Part shown: positions 24,898 to 33,670 of the stretch, in pieces
How the letters are laid out: each line of letters begins with the position of its first letter
Position numbering within the stretch: the stretch's first letter is position 1
Source: Leyella stercorea
GTDB lineage: Bacteria; Bacteroidota; Bacteroidia; Bacteroidales; Bacteroidaceae
Direction of reading: 5' to 3'
DNA: 40,276 nucleotides
Assembly: GCF_021531655.1 (NCBI RefSeq)
Contig: NZ_JADYUF010000033.1
Span: 1-40,276 of the forward strand
Notes under the pieces: model-generated
Seen by the model: only the letters and a program-made list of their open reading frames with translations
The model's database searches: none
What the model was told of the DNA's origin: nothing
Position numbers and translations under genes: made by a program

Positions 24898-25920
24898 ATG
24901 GGATTTTTTTCATTCGTACAAGAAATAGCAATGGACCTCGGCACAGCCAATACCATCATCATCAGCGACGACAAAATCGTTGTTGACGAGCCTTCGGTAG
25001 TGGCGCTCGACCGCCGCACCGACAAGATGATAGCTGTTGGCTCAAAGGCCAAGATGATGTATGAGAAGACTCACGACAATATCCGCACCATACGTCCGCT
25101 GCGCGACGGCGTTATAGCCGACTTCACCGCATGCGAGCAGATGATGCGTGGACTCATCAAGATGGTTCATACTGGCAGCCGACTCTTCTCGCCGTCACTG
25201 CGCATGGTTATCGGTGTGCCTTCGGGTTCTACCGAGGTTGAACTGCGTGCAGTACGCGACAGTGCCGAGCATGCCAACGGTCGCGACGTATATCTGATAT
25301 TCGAGCCAATGGCAGCAGCCATCGGTATCGGCATCGACGTAGAAGCACCGGAGGGCAACATGATTGTAGATATAGGTGGAGGTTCTACCGAAATCGCAGT
25401 CATTTCACTCGGAGGTATCGTGTCGAACAACTCTATCCGCACCGCAGGCGATGACCTTACAGCCGACATCCAGGAGTATATGTCGCGCCAGCACAACGTG
25501 AAAGTTTCGGAGCGTATGGCCGAACGTATCAAGATACATGTAGGTTCTGCACTCACAGAATTGGGCGATGAGGCTCCCGAAGACTTCATCGTACACGGAC
25601 CTAACCGCATCACAGCACTGCCAATGGAGGTTCCGGTATGCTATCAGGAGATAGCACACTGCATCGACAAGACCGTTGCAAAGATCGAGAACGCCGTACT
25701 CTCGGCACTCGAAAGCACTCCGCCTGAGCTCTATGCCGACATCGTCAAGAACGGTATCTACCTCAGTGGTGGCGGTGCTCTGCTTCGCGGACTCGACAAA
25801 CGACTCACCGAGAAGATCAATATTCCGTTCCACATCGCCGAGGATCCGCTCCACAGCGTGGCAAAGGGAGCCGGTGTAGCTCTGAAGAACATCGAACGCT
25901 TCTCATTCCTGATGAGATAA
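24898..25920 (+). CDS. mreB: Rod shape-determining actin-like protein MreB
   Basis: A 340-aa bacterial actin that forms membrane-bound filaments directing the elongasome. The phosphate-1 loop is MDLGTANTIII. Other actin-fold motifs are VGSKAKMMYEKT, IRPLRDGVIADF, VDIGGGSTEIAVISLGGIV (phosphate 2) and LSGGGALLRGLDKRL (adenosine). The N-terminal MGFFSFVQEIA can serve as an amphipathic membrane anchor. It heads the mreBCD-mrdA-rodA cluster. Confidence 0.98.
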   Translation: MGFFSFVQEIAMDLGTANTIIISDDKIVVDEPSVVALDRRTDKMIAVGSKAKMMYEKTHDNIRTIRPLRDGVIADFTACEQMMRGLIKMVHTGSRLFSPSLRMVIGVPSGSTEVELRAVRDSAEHANGRDVYLIFEPMAAAIGIGIDVEAPEGNMIVDIGGGSTEIAVISLGGIVSNNSIRTAGDDLTADIQEYMSRQHNVKVSERMAERIKIHVGSALTELGDEAPEDFIVHGPNRITALPMEVPVCYQEIAHCIDKTVAKIENAVLSALESTPPELYADIVKNGIYLSGGGALLRGLDKRLTEKINIPFHIAEDPLHSVAKGAGVALKNIERFSFLMR

Positions 25921-25926
25921 AACAGA

Positions 25927-26064
25927 CAAAAGTAAAAAAGTAGAAAAGTAAGAAAGTAAAAAGTGTAGGGCAATTCCTTGCAAATCGGCTTGCTATATAT
26001 AATAGGTGCCGACGTTACCTTTTTACTTTTTTACTTTTTTACTCTTTTACTTTTTTACTTTTAC
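25927..26064. repeat. AAAAGTAAAAAAGTA / TACTTTTTTACTTTT inverted repeat between mreB and mreC
   Basis: A purine-rich arm (25927-25962) built from AAAAGTA-like words is the complement of a pyrimidine-rich arm (26018-26064) ending 7 nt before the mreC ATG. The RNA could form a long A-U hairpin that would cover the mreC translation start region. Confidence 0.75.
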
Positions 26065-26070
26065 AACAAA

Positions 26071-26931
26071 ATGCGCAACCTATTAGAATTCCTTTCACGC
26101 CACAACCACTGGTTTGTCTTCGTGCTGCTTGAGGTGTTGAGCCTCACGCTGCTGTTTCATTACAACAGCTATCAGGGCAGCGTATGGTTCACATCGGCCA
26201 ACGCCGTCAGCGGCAAGGTGTACGAGTGGAGCTCGGCTGTGACCCAATATTTCTCGCTCACCGACGTCAACCGTCAGCTCACCGAGCGCAATGTGTATCT
26301 CGAACGCGAGGTGGAAATGCTTGCCGAACAGATACGCAAGACGCAGAAGGACACTACCGCTGTGGAGCGTATGCAGCAGAGCGTGATGCGACAGTATAGC
26401 ACCATACCTGCCAAGGTGGTGAGCTCGTCGCTCGACAAGGCCAACAACCTCATCACAATCGATAAGGGCAGTGCTGACGGTGTGCGCAAAGACATGGGCG
26501 TAGTGTGCGGAACGGGTGTCGTAGGCATCGTATATCTCACGTCCGAACACTACTCTGTCATAATACCTGTACTCAACGCGCAGTCGAACATAAGCTGTTC
26601 GATACGCGGACGTGGCTATTTCGGCTATCTGCACTGGAACGGCGGTTCGCCCGAATATGCCTATATCGACGACATTCCACGCCATGCCCACTTCAAGTTG
26701 GGCGACTATGTGGTGACATCGGGCTACTCGTCGGTGTTCCCATCGGGTGTTATCGTAGGACGAATCAAGCACGTTTACAACTCACCCGACGGTATGGCAT
26801 ACCGTCTTAAGGTGACATTGACCACTGACTTCACTCGTTTGCGCGACGTGTGCGTAATCAACGACACCGAGATGGAGAAGAAGATGGAGATACTTCAGGC
26901 GGCCCAGGACTCGCTCAAGGCCCGCCAATAA
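26071..26931 (+). CDS. mreC: Rod shape-determining protein MreC
   Basis: A 286-aa single-pass periplasmic protein that activates PBP2/RodA. One N-terminal transmembrane segment (about 14-31, FVFVLLEVLSLTLLFHY) is followed by a coiled coil (about 68-105, DVNRQLTERNVYLEREVEML) and the two-barrel MreC domain (about 110-270) with AKVVSSSLDKANNLITIDKG, SDGVR-like ADGVRKDMGVV, and GDYVVTSGYSSVFPSGVIVG. The frame is open back to 25978 through the repeat arm, but the start MRNLLEF at 26071 gives a normal MreC. Confidence 0.95.
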   Translation: MRNLLEFLSRHNHWFVFVLLEVLSLTLLFHYNSYQGSVWFTSANAVSGKVYEWSSAVTQYFSLTDVNRQLTERNVYLEREVEMLAEQIRKTQKDTTAVERMQQSVMRQYSTIPAKVVSSSLDKANNLITIDKGSADGVRKDMGVVCGTGVVGIVYLTSEHYSVIIPVLNAQSNISCSIRGRGYFGYLHWNGGSPEYAYIDDIPRHAHFKLGDYVVTSGYSSVFPSGVIVGRIKHVYNSPDGMAYRLKVTLTTDFTRLRDVCVINDTEMEKKMEILQAAQDSLKARQ

Positions 26932-26959
26932 ACATAACGTAATCACCCTCATACAGAAA

Positions 26960-27463
26960 ATGAATCTTAACACAGTAAGAAATTTCATATTCTTCGTCAT
27001 ACTGCTTGTCGTACAGGCACTGGTGCTCAACAACATCCACCTGTTCGGCTATGCCACCCCACTGCTGTATGTGTACTTTCCGCTTACGCTCAGACGCGGC
27101 ACTCCGCGCTGGGCAGTGCTCCTATGGTGCTTTGCCATGGGCTTGGCGGTCGACATATTCTCGTCGACTCCCGGCGTAGCTTCGGCTTCGATGACCCTCG
27201 TCGGACTCATACAGCCTTATGTACTCACATTGTTTGCACCGCGCGACAGTGCCGACGACCTGCGTCCGTCACCAATTACGCTCGGTGTATCTAAATATGT
27301 CAATTACATAATCATTATCGTTTTGTTGTACACGCTCACGTTCTTCAGTCTTGAAGCGTTCAATCTGTACAACTGGACACAATGGGCTTTGTGCACAGCG
27401 AGCAGCGCCGTGCTGACGATAGTGCTTATATTGGTAATTGAAAACATACGTCGTAAAAGATGA
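26960..27463 (+). CDS. mreD: Rod shape-determining membrane protein MreD
   Basis: A 167-aa polytopic inner-membrane protein with about five hydrophobic segments, including FIFFVILLVVQALVL, WAVLLWCFAMGLAVDIF and YIIIIVLLYTLTFF. FAMGLAVDIFSSTPGVASAS is the typical conserved centre of MreD. It lies between mreC (28 nt) and mrdA, with which it overlaps by 4 bp (ATGA), indicating translational coupling. The family is poorly conserved, so the assignment leans partly on position. Confidence 0.9.
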   Translation: MNLNTVRNFIFFVILLVVQALVLNNIHLFGYATPLLYVYFPLTLRRGTPRWAVLLWCFAMGLAVDIFSSTPGVASASMTLVGLIQPYVLTLFAPRDSADDLRPSPITLGVSKYVNYIIIIVLLYTLTFFSLEAFNLYNWTQWALCTASSAVLTIVLILVIENIRRKR

Positions 27464-29436
27464 GCAGGTACACTCTCGAAAACCGTCGCTTTGTAATTGG
27501 AGGTGTAGCCGTGGCAATTGTCACGGTGTACATTATCCGTCTGTTTACTCTCCAATTAATGAGCGACGACTATAAGAAGAACGCTGACTCCAACGCGTTC
27601 CTTAAAAAGGTTGAGTTTCCGTCGCGTGGAGCAATATATGATCGCAACGGTCAGCTGCTGGTGTACAACCAGCCCGCATACGACATTATGGTTGTAATGA
27701 ACGAAGCCAAAGGACGTATCGACACAACCGAGTTCTGCAATGCGCTTGGCATTACCAAGGAATTCTTCATAAAGCGCATGGACGACATCAAGAACTATGC
27801 GAAAAACCCAGGTTACTCGCGCTTTACGCAGCAGCTCTTCATGAGTCAGCTCAGCAACGAGGAGTTCAGCAACTTTCAGGAGAAGATGTTCAGGTTTCCT
27901 GGATTCTATGTCCAGCACCGCAGCATACGCCAGTATCAGACATCGTGTGGTGCGCACATCCTCGGCGATGTAGCCGAAGTGTCGCCTGCCGACATTGAGG
28001 AGGACGACTATTATCAGCCCGGCGACTACATAGGCAAGCTCGGTGTGGAGAAATACTATGAGAAGGAGCTGCGCGGAGAGAAGGGTGTACAGATATTGTT
28101 GCGCGACGCCCGCGGACGAATACAAGGCAAATACATGGACGGAGCCTACGACCGACAGCCCGTGGCAGGCAAGGACCTCACGCTCTCGATCGACCTTAAG
28201 TTGCAGGCTTTGGGCGAACGGCTGATGGAAGGAAAGATAGGCAGCATCGTAGCCATCGACCCGCAGACAGGCGAAGTGCTCGCTATGGTGTCGGCACCGA
28301 GCTACGACCCGCGTATCATGGTGGGACGCTCGCGCTCCAAGAACCACCGACTGCTGTCGCGCGACGCATGGAAACCGCTGCTCAACCGCTCGATTATGGG
28401 TATGTATCCGCCGGGTTCTACATTCAAGACATCCCAGGCGCTGACGTATATGACCGAAGGCATTGTTACACCTGGAACTGCTTTTCCTTGCCATCGTGGC
28501 TTTTATTGTCGCGGACTGCATGTGGGCTGTCACTCGCATGCGGCACCTATATCCCTTGTCGATGCCATTTCAACATCGTGCAACGCCTACTTCTGCTGGG
28601 GACTCTACTACATGATGGGCAACCGGTCGAAGTATAAGAATCCTTTTGAGGCAATGAACGTATGGCGCGACTATATGGTGAGCATGGGATTCGGCTACAA
28701 GCTGGGCATCGACCTGCCGGGCGAGAAGCGTGGAATGATACCTAACGCCGAATATTACGACCGCAACTACCGCGGATCGTGGAACGGACTCACCATCGTG
28801 TCAATCTCTATAGGACAGGGAGAGGTGACGCTCACTCCGTTACAGATAGCCAATCTCGGCGCAACCATAGCCAACCGCGGCTACTACTATACGCCTCACG
28901 TAGTGCGTAAGGTGCAGAACATGCCGCTCGACACGGCATATACCCATCGCCACTTCACCAAAGCCAACCACCGCTCGTACGATTATGTGGTGGCAGGCAT
29001 GCGCTCGTCGGCAATGAAGGGAACGTGCAGGGCCTTGTCGCGACTGCCGTTTGAAGCGTGTGGCAAGACCGGTACGGCACAGAACCACGGCCGCGACCAC
29101 TCCGTATTCATGGGCTTCGCTCCGATGAACAATCCAAAGATAGCCGTTGCAGTGTATGTGGAGAACGGCGGATGGGGTGCCGACTATGGTGTGCCTATAG
29201 GCGGACTGATGATGGAACAGTACATCAACGGCAAGCTGTCGCCGGCTGGTGAGGCGATAGCCGGGTCGATGCAGCATCGCCGCATAGGCTACGGACCACG
29301 CTTCCCCGGACAGGAACGCAAGGCTGCCGCAGCAAAGAAGGCTGCCGCAGCAAAGAAAGCCAAGGCTGCAAAGCAGTCGGAAGCCGACCAGCAACCCAAG
29401 CCGGTTGAAGCGAAAAGTGGCGAACAGCAACAGTAG
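27460..29436 (+). CDS. mrdA: Penicillin-binding protein 2, elongasome transpeptidase
   Basis: A 658-aa class B penicillin-binding protein that cross-links peptidoglycan during elongation together with RodA. One transmembrane helix lies at about 12-33. The pedestal domain includes FPSRGAIYDRNGQLLVYNQPAYDI. The transpeptidase domain has S320-x-x-K in MYPPGSTFKTSQ, the SxN motif in STSCNAYF (S373, N375) and GKTGTAQNHG (536-538). A Cys/His-rich loop between SxxK and SxN (PCHRGFYCRGLHVGCHSH, 343-360) sits where E. coli PBP2 binds zinc and could do the same. The tail (about 621-658) is a low-complexity Lys/Ala and Gln-rich extension. It overlaps mreD by 4 bp. Confidence 0.96.
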   Translation: MSRYTLENRRFVIGGVAVAIVTVYIIRLFTLQLMSDDYKKNADSNAFLKKVEFPSRGAIYDRNGQLLVYNQPAYDIMVVMNEAKGRIDTTEFCNALGITKEFFIKRMDDIKNYAKNPGYSRFTQQLFMSQLSNEEFSNFQEKMFRFPGFYVQHRSIRQYQTSCGAHILGDVAEVSPADIEEDDYYQPGDYIGKLGVEKYYEKELRGEKGVQILLRDARGRIQGKYMDGAYDRQPVAGKDLTLSIDLKLQALGERLMEGKIGSIVAIDPQTGEVLAMVSAPSYDPRIMVGRSRSKNHRLLSRDAWKPLLNRSIMGMYPPGSTFKTSQALTYMTEGIVTPGTAFPCHRGFYCRGLHVGCHSHAAPISLVDAISTSCNAYFCWGLYYMMGNRSKYKNPFEAMNVWRDYMVSMGFGYKLGIDLPGEKRGMIPNAEYYDRNYRGSWNGLTIVSISIGQGEVTLTPLQIANLGATIANRGYYYTPHVVRKVQNMPLDTAYTHRHFTKANHRSYDYVVAGMRSSAMKGTCRALSRLPFEACGKTGTAQNHGRDHSVFMGFAPMNNPKIAVAVYVENGGWGADYGVPIGGLMMEQYINGKLSPAGEAIAGSMQHRRIGYGPRFPGQERKAAAAKKAAAAKKAKAAKQSEADQQPKPVEAKSGEQQQ

Positions 29437-29481
29437 CCGTGGAATGTCAAACAACTATAACAACAATAGAAATAAGTATTT

Positions 29482-30957
29482 ATGCCAACAACCGACAAAC
29501 CGCAGAACTTCTGGTCGCAGGTAGACTGGATAACAATAGCCCTGTACATCGGACTTATGGCGTTCGGATGGATTAGCATTTGCGGAGCCAGCTATACATT
29601 CGGCGAGAACGACATCTTCGCCCTGAGCACCCGTTCGGGCATGCAGGTGATATGGATAGGCACGAGTATATGTCTGGGATTTGTCATTCTGATGATGGAC
29701 ACGCGCTTCTTCGACACCTTCTCGTATGTCATATACGGAGGATTGCTGTTGCTGCTATTTGCCACGATATTCAATCCGCACGACATCAAGGGTTCGCACT
29801 CGTGGCTCGTCATTGGTCCGCTCCGACTGCAGCCTGCCGAATTCGGCAAGTTCGCAACGGCACTGGCGCTTGCCAAACTGATGAGTACGTACGGCTTCAA
29901 CATAGGGCGATGGAAGGATTTCGCCGCCGCCTGCGCCGTCATCTTCATCCCTATGCTCTGCATCGTAGGCCAGCGCGAGACGGGTTCGGCGCTGGTCTAC
30001 CTCACATTCTTCCTTGTTCTCTACCGCGAGGGCATGCCCGGCAGCATACTCTTTACGGGAGTTGCCATGGTGGTATACTTCGTTGTAGGCATAAAGTACG
30101 AGAACGAGCTGATGTTCGACACGCCCACATCGGTGGGCAGATTTGTCGTGCTCATGCTCGTGCAGATATTCACGGCGTGCCTGGTCGACGTATATACCCA
30201 GCAGCGCAGGCAGACCCGCCTGATATTGGGCTACAGTCTGGGTCTTACGATTGTGGCAATGCTCTTCTCGGTGTACGTCATACGCTTCGACGTGACGCTG
30301 GTCCAGATAGCCGTATGCGTTGCCATAGCGGTGTATCTGCTGCTCAACGGACTGCGCACACGACTGCCCCAGTACTTCCTGATATTGAGTTTTGCCGTAG
30401 GATCGGTAGTTTTCTTCTACTCAGCCGACTACGTATTGAACAATGTGATGGAGCCTCACCAGCGCGTGCGTATCAATGTGCTGCTCGGACTGGACGAAGA
30501 CCTGGATGGAGCCGGCTACAATGTGCACCAGAGTGAGATAGCCATCGGTTCGGGCGGACTCAAAGGCAAGGGCTTCCTCAACGGAACACAGACCAAGCTG
30601 AAGTTTGTGCCCGAGCAAGACACCGACTTCATCTTCTGCACCGTGGGCGAAGAAGAGGGCTTTGTAGGCTCGGCAGGCGTACTGCTGATGTTCCTGGCAC
30701 TGATATTGCGACTGATGAAGCTTGCCGAACGGCAACCGTTCACCTTCGGCAGGATATACGGCTATAGTGTAGCCTCGGTGTTCCTTTTCCATGTGTTCAT
30801 CAATGTTGGAATGGTGCTGGGCCTCACCCCCGTTATAGGCATTCCGCTACCGTTCTTCAGTTATGGCGGATCGTCGCTATGGGGATTCACCATTCTGCTC
30901 TTCATCTTCCTGCGTATTGATGCCGGAAGAAATTTTGCACAGGGCAGAATTGGCTGA
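29482..30957 (+). CDS. rodA: SEDS glycosyltransferase RodA
   Basis: A 491-aa polytopic inner-membrane enzyme that polymerises lipid II into glycan strands with PBP2. Recognisable SEDS blocks are GSHSWLVIGPLRLQPAEFGKFATALALAK, the extracellular loop DEDLDGAGYNVHQSEIAIGSGGLKGKGFLNGTQTKLKFVPEQDTDFIF in outline, EEEGFVGS and the C-terminal GLTPVIGIPLPFFSYGGSSLWGF. It is longer than proteobacterial RodA (about 370 aa); the extra length lies mainly in the central helices and loops (about 170-330). It is the last gene of the elongasome cluster and is followed by a long repeat-filled gap. Confidence 0.95.
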   Translation: MPTTDKPQNFWSQVDWITIALYIGLMAFGWISICGASYTFGENDIFALSTRSGMQVIWIGTSICLGFVILMMDTRFFDTFSYVIYGGLLLLLFATIFNPHDIKGSHSWLVIGPLRLQPAEFGKFATALALAKLMSTYGFNIGRWKDFAAACAVIFIPMLCIVGQRETGSALVYLTFFLVLYREGMPGSILFTGVAMVVYFVVGIKYENELMFDTPTSVGRFVVLMLVQIFTACLVDVYTQQRRQTRLILGYSLGLTIVAMLFSVYVIRFDVTLVQIAVCVAIAVYLLLNGLRTRLPQYFLILSFAVGSVVFFYSADYVLNNVMEPHQRVRINVLLGLDEDLDGAGYNVHQSEIAIGSGGLKGKGFLNGTQTKLKFVPEQDTDFIFCTVGEEEGFVGSAGVLLMFLALILRLMKLAERQPFTFGRIYGYSVASVFLFHVFINVGMVLGLTPVIGIPLPFFSYGGSSLWGFTILLFIFLRIDAGRNFAQGRIG

Positions 30958-31035
30958 TCTCGTATTTCCTTGAAAATCAATCTTATTCGTATTTAGTTGT
31001 CGTTTGGTTCTGCCAAGCGACAACTATAATTGTGC

Positions 31036-31167
31036 TGAAGGGCAACTTCTGCTGAGCAAAAGGACAACTTTAGCTCTCCAAAAGGACTCGTTTTGCTCTC
31101 CAAAAGGATTCGTTTTGCTGTCCAAAAGGACTCGTTTTGAAAGGCAAAAGGACTCCTTTTGAAAATC
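31036..31167. repeat. Phased 22-bp near-palindromic repeat array (array 2)
   Basis: AAAAGGAC/T words begin at 31058, 31080, 31102, 31124 and 31146, again an exact 22-bp period. A degenerate unit is still in phase at 31036, and perhaps another at 31014. The core is CAAAAGGACTC[C/G]TTTTG. Units decay towards the upstream edge, where CAACTT replaces CTCGTTTT. Confidence 0.9.
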
Positions 31168-31261
31168 CGACGGAAATTAAGTGAAAAGTGAAAAGGGAAA
31201 AGTGAAAAATCCAATGGAATTTAAGTGAAAAGTGAAAAGGGAAAAGTGAAAAATCCGACGG
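31167..31261. repeat. 44-bp tandem repeat, about 2.2 copies
   Basis: Copies of CC[GA/AA][C/T]GGAA.TTAAGTG followed by AAAAGTGAAAAGGG-type purines begin at 31167, 31211 and (partial) 31255. The 44-bp period is twice that of the adjoining array and starts within a base of its phase. Confidence 0.8.
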
Positions 31262-31335
31262 GGTTGCTTTGTTCGGCAATTCGGGTGGCAATGATGTAAG
31301 TTCAGGTGTTGTGAGTGGATTGGCTAAGCAAATTG

Positions 31336-31450
31336 TAGGAGGCTATGGCGTCCCCGCCGTAGCCTGAGCTGTCAGACAGTACATTCTTATTGTTAGTTTT
31401 TTTTATACCACTGCTTGCTCAGGTTATGGCGAGGACGCCATAACCTCCTA
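31336..31450. repeat. Two-hairpin palindromic element
   Basis: The termini TAGGAGG and CCTCCTA are inverted. The left hairpin is GGCTATGGCG-TCCC-CGCCGTAGCC and the right is GGTTATGGCG-AGGA-CGCCATAACC; the halves also complement each other (GCCTGAG / CTCAGG). A related element with a different right half is at 21325-21592. Confidence 0.85.
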
Positions 31451-31583
31451 CAGTTAGGTCTTCGTTAAAACAGTCGTATCACTCCACGTTTCGGATGAGT
31501 CTTGATTATAAGTGTTTGTGACCCGATATTCGGGGAACAGTCTGATATTAAGTTTGTTTTTGAAGGCGGCAACAGCAAAAAAT

Positions 31584-31597
31584 GGCATGCGCATGCC
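31584..31597. promoter_or_regulatory. 14-bp perfect palindrome upstream of obgE promoter
   Basis: GGCATGCGCATGCC is a perfect 14-bp palindrome. Its right end is 20 bp before the -7 element of obgE, so it overlaps the expected -33 region. It could be an operator. Confidence 0.5.
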
Positions 31598-31617
31598 TAA
31601 ATGCGCGAAAAAATATT

Positions 31618-31626
31618 TATCTTTGC
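31618..31626 (+). promoter_or_regulatory. Promoter -7 element of obgE operon
   Basis: TATCTTTGC matches TAnnTTTG(C), 33 nt before the obgE ATG. Confidence 0.75.
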
Positions 31627-31659
31627 AAATATCCAATTTTTTAAAACTGATTATATATA

Positions 31660-32844
31660 ATGGCAGAATCGAATTTCGTAGACTATGTTAAGATATACTG
31701 CCGCTCGGGCAAGGGCGGCCGTGGCTCAATGCACCTGCGCCATGTGAAGTACAATCCCAACGGAGGGCCTGACGGAGGCGACGGCGGACACGGCGGCAGT
31801 ATCTATCTGCGTGGCAACCACAACTACTGGACGCTGCTTCACCTGAAGTTTCAGCGCCACGTCTTCGCTGAACACGGCGGCAACGGCGGACGCGACAAGT
31901 GTCACGGCAAGGACGGCAAGGACATCTACATCGACGTGCCTTGCGGAACTGTGGTGTACAATGCCGAAACCGGCAAGTACGTGTGCGACGTTATGCACGA
32001 CGGACAGGAAGTGCTGCTGCTCAAGGGCGGCCGTGGCGGACTGGGCAACTTCCAGTTCCGTTCGGCTACCAACCAGACTCCGCGCTATGCACAGCCCGGT
32101 GAGCCGATGGAGGAGATGACCATCATTCTCGAGCTCAAGCTCCTTGCCGACGTCGGACTCGTAGGTCTGCCCAACGCAGGCAAGTCAACACTGCTCTCTG
32201 CCGTGTCGAGCGCACGCCCAAAGATAGCCAACTATCCGTTTACAACGCTCGAACCCTCGCTCGGCATCGTCGACTATCGTGACCACAAGTCGTTCGTAAT
32301 GGCTGACATACCCGGTATTATAGAGGGCGCGAGCGAGGGCAAGGGTCTCGGACTTCGATTCCTCCGACACATCGAGCGCAACTCGCTGCTGCTCTTCATG
32401 GTGCCCGGCGACACCGACGACATAAAGCGCGAGTATGAACTTCTGCTCAACGAGCTGCGCCAGTTCAATCCCGACATGCTCAGCAAGCACCGTGTGCTGG
32501 CCGTGACCAAGTGCGACCTGCTCGACGACGAACTCATGGACATGCTGCGCGATACGCTGCCCGACGACCTGCCCGTGGTGTTCATTTCGTCGGTTACGGG
32601 TCTGGGCATACAGCAGCTCAAGGACACCTTGTGGAACGAACTCAACTCGGAGAGCAACAAGCTGCAGAGTATCACAGCCGAAGACACTCTCGTACACCGC
32701 GACAAGGACATGACACGCTTCGCTGCCGAGATGCAGGCAGAGGGCGAGGACGATATTATCTACATCGACGACGAGGATATCGAGGACGTAGACGACCTCG
32801 ACGACTTTGAATATGAAGAGGAGGACTATGATGACGCAAAGTAG
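31660..32844 (+). CDS. obgE: Obg-family GTPase
   Basis: A 394-aa GTPase that binds the 50S ribosomal subunit and links assembly to growth state. The glycine-rich Obg fold covers about 1-158 ([39 protein letters not shown] in outline). The G domain follows with P-loop [14 protein letters not shown], switch [37 protein letters not shown] and TKCD. The C-terminal tail (about 360-394) is strongly acidic and tyrosine-containing, variable in this family. It is the first gene of an operon with pgeF and an M23 peptidase. Confidence 0.97.
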   Translation: MAESNFVDYVKIYCRSGKGGRGSMHLRHVKYNPNGGPDGGDGGHGGSIYLRGNHNYWTLLHLKFQRHVFAEHGGNGGRDKCHGKDGKDIYIDVPCGTVVYNAETGKYVCDVMHDGQEVLLLKGGRGGLGNFQFRSATNQTPRYAQPGEPMEEMTIILELKLLADVGLVGLPNAGKSTLLSAVSSARPKIANYPFTTLEPSLGIVDYRDHKSFVMADIPGIIEGASEGKGLGLRFLRHIERNSLLLFMVPGDTDDIKREYELLLNELRQFNPDMLSKHRVLAVTKCDLLDDELMDMLRDTLPDDLPVVFISSVTGLGIQQLKDTLWNELNSESNKLQSITAEDTLVHRDKDMTRFAAEMQAEGEDDIIYIDDEDIEDVDDLDDFEYEEEDYDDAK

Positions 32845-33670
32845 TCAGAATCCCACCTATTATAATATAGCCGATGGCGTAACGGCCTTCTCCACAACCC
32901 GACATGGCGGAGTGGGGCAGGGTGCTTACGCCTCGTTCAATATTAACGAGTGGTGTGGCGACGATGCGCAGCACATTGCCCACAACCGACAGATACTTGC
33001 CGACGAACTGGGATTGCCATCGCAGAACATCATCATGCCACATCAGACGCACGGCATCTCTACCCGCATTATCGCAAAGGAGTTCATGACTCTGCCCGAC
33101 AACATCAAGTCTATGCTGCTCGAAGGCGTCGATGCCGTGATGACCGACCTTACGGGCGTGTGCGTCGGAGTGAGTACAGCCGACTGCATTCCCGTTCTGC
33201 TCTACGACAAGGTTCATCACGCAGTGTGCGCCATACATGCCGGATGGCGTGGCACGGTCGCCCGCATAGTATTGAAGGCAATAACCGACATGCGTGCAGC
33301 ATACCATACTGACCCCACACAGCTCAAGGCCATTATCGGTCCGGGCATTTCGGAGCGCAACTTTGAGGTGGGCAACGAGGTATACAATGCCTTTGCCGAA
33401 GCCATGTTTGACATGGATGCCGTGGCACATCGCGAAGTGAAGCGCAACGACGATGCTGCCGACCCTAAAGACAAGTTCCTGATGAAGTGGCACATCAATC
33501 TGCCGCTCTGCAATCAGATGCTACTGGAGCAGGCTGGCGTGCCCAAGGAGAATATACACGACACAGCCGTCTGCACCTTCGACAACACCGACGACTATTT
33601 TTCGGCACGCCGGCTCGGCATCAATTCAGGCCGTATATACAACGGCATATTCCTAAACCCTAAAGACTAA
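32828..33670 (+). CDS. pgeF: Peptidoglycan editing factor, YfiH/laccase-domain purine nucleoside enzyme
   Basis: A 280-aa cytosolic protein of the DUF152 (laccase-domain) family. E. coli YfiH/PgeF keeps L-serine out of the peptidoglycan stem peptide, and relatives act on purine nucleosides. The metal/catalytic triad is seen as HQTHG (H75), STADCIPV (C120) and IHAGWRG (H137). [14 protein letters not shown] and the C-terminal [14 protein letters not shown] (the F-S-x-R motif) are also family-typical. The start at 32828 overlaps the obgE end by 17 nt; an in-frame ATG at 32807 would overlap more. The stop shares one base with the next ATG (TAATG), so it is tightly coupled. Confidence 0.93.
   Translation: MMTQSSQNPTYYNIADGVTAFSTTRHGGVGQGAYASFNINEWCGDDAQHIAHNRQILADELGLPSQNIIMPHQTHGISTRIIAKEFMTLPDNIKSMLLEGVDAVMTDLTGVCVGVSTADCIPVLLYDKVHHAVCAIHAGWRGTVARIVLKAITDMRAAYHTDPTQLKAIIGPGISERNFEVGNEVYNAFAEAMFDMDAVAHREVKRNDDAADPKDKFLMKWHINLPLCNQMLLEQAGVPKENIHDTAVCTFDNTDDYFSARRLGINSGRIYNGIFLNPKD

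Larger units (their letters stand above)
30958..31659. other. Repeat-filled intergenic region rodA / obgE
   Basis: About 700 bp with no credible gene. In order it holds the second 22-bp array (31036-31167), a 44-bp tandem repeat (31167-31261), a two-hairpin element (31336-31450), a 14-bp perfect palindrome (31584-31597) and the obgE promoter (31618-31626). The short frames that cross it are translations of the repeats. Confidence 0.8.

Noticed and set aside
31070..31291. Minus-strand frames across the 22-bp arrays (here and at 19824-20075) giving ESFW..AK-like peptides
   Set aside because: The period is not a multiple of three, the frames only translate the repeat and its flanks, and there is no promoter or start context.
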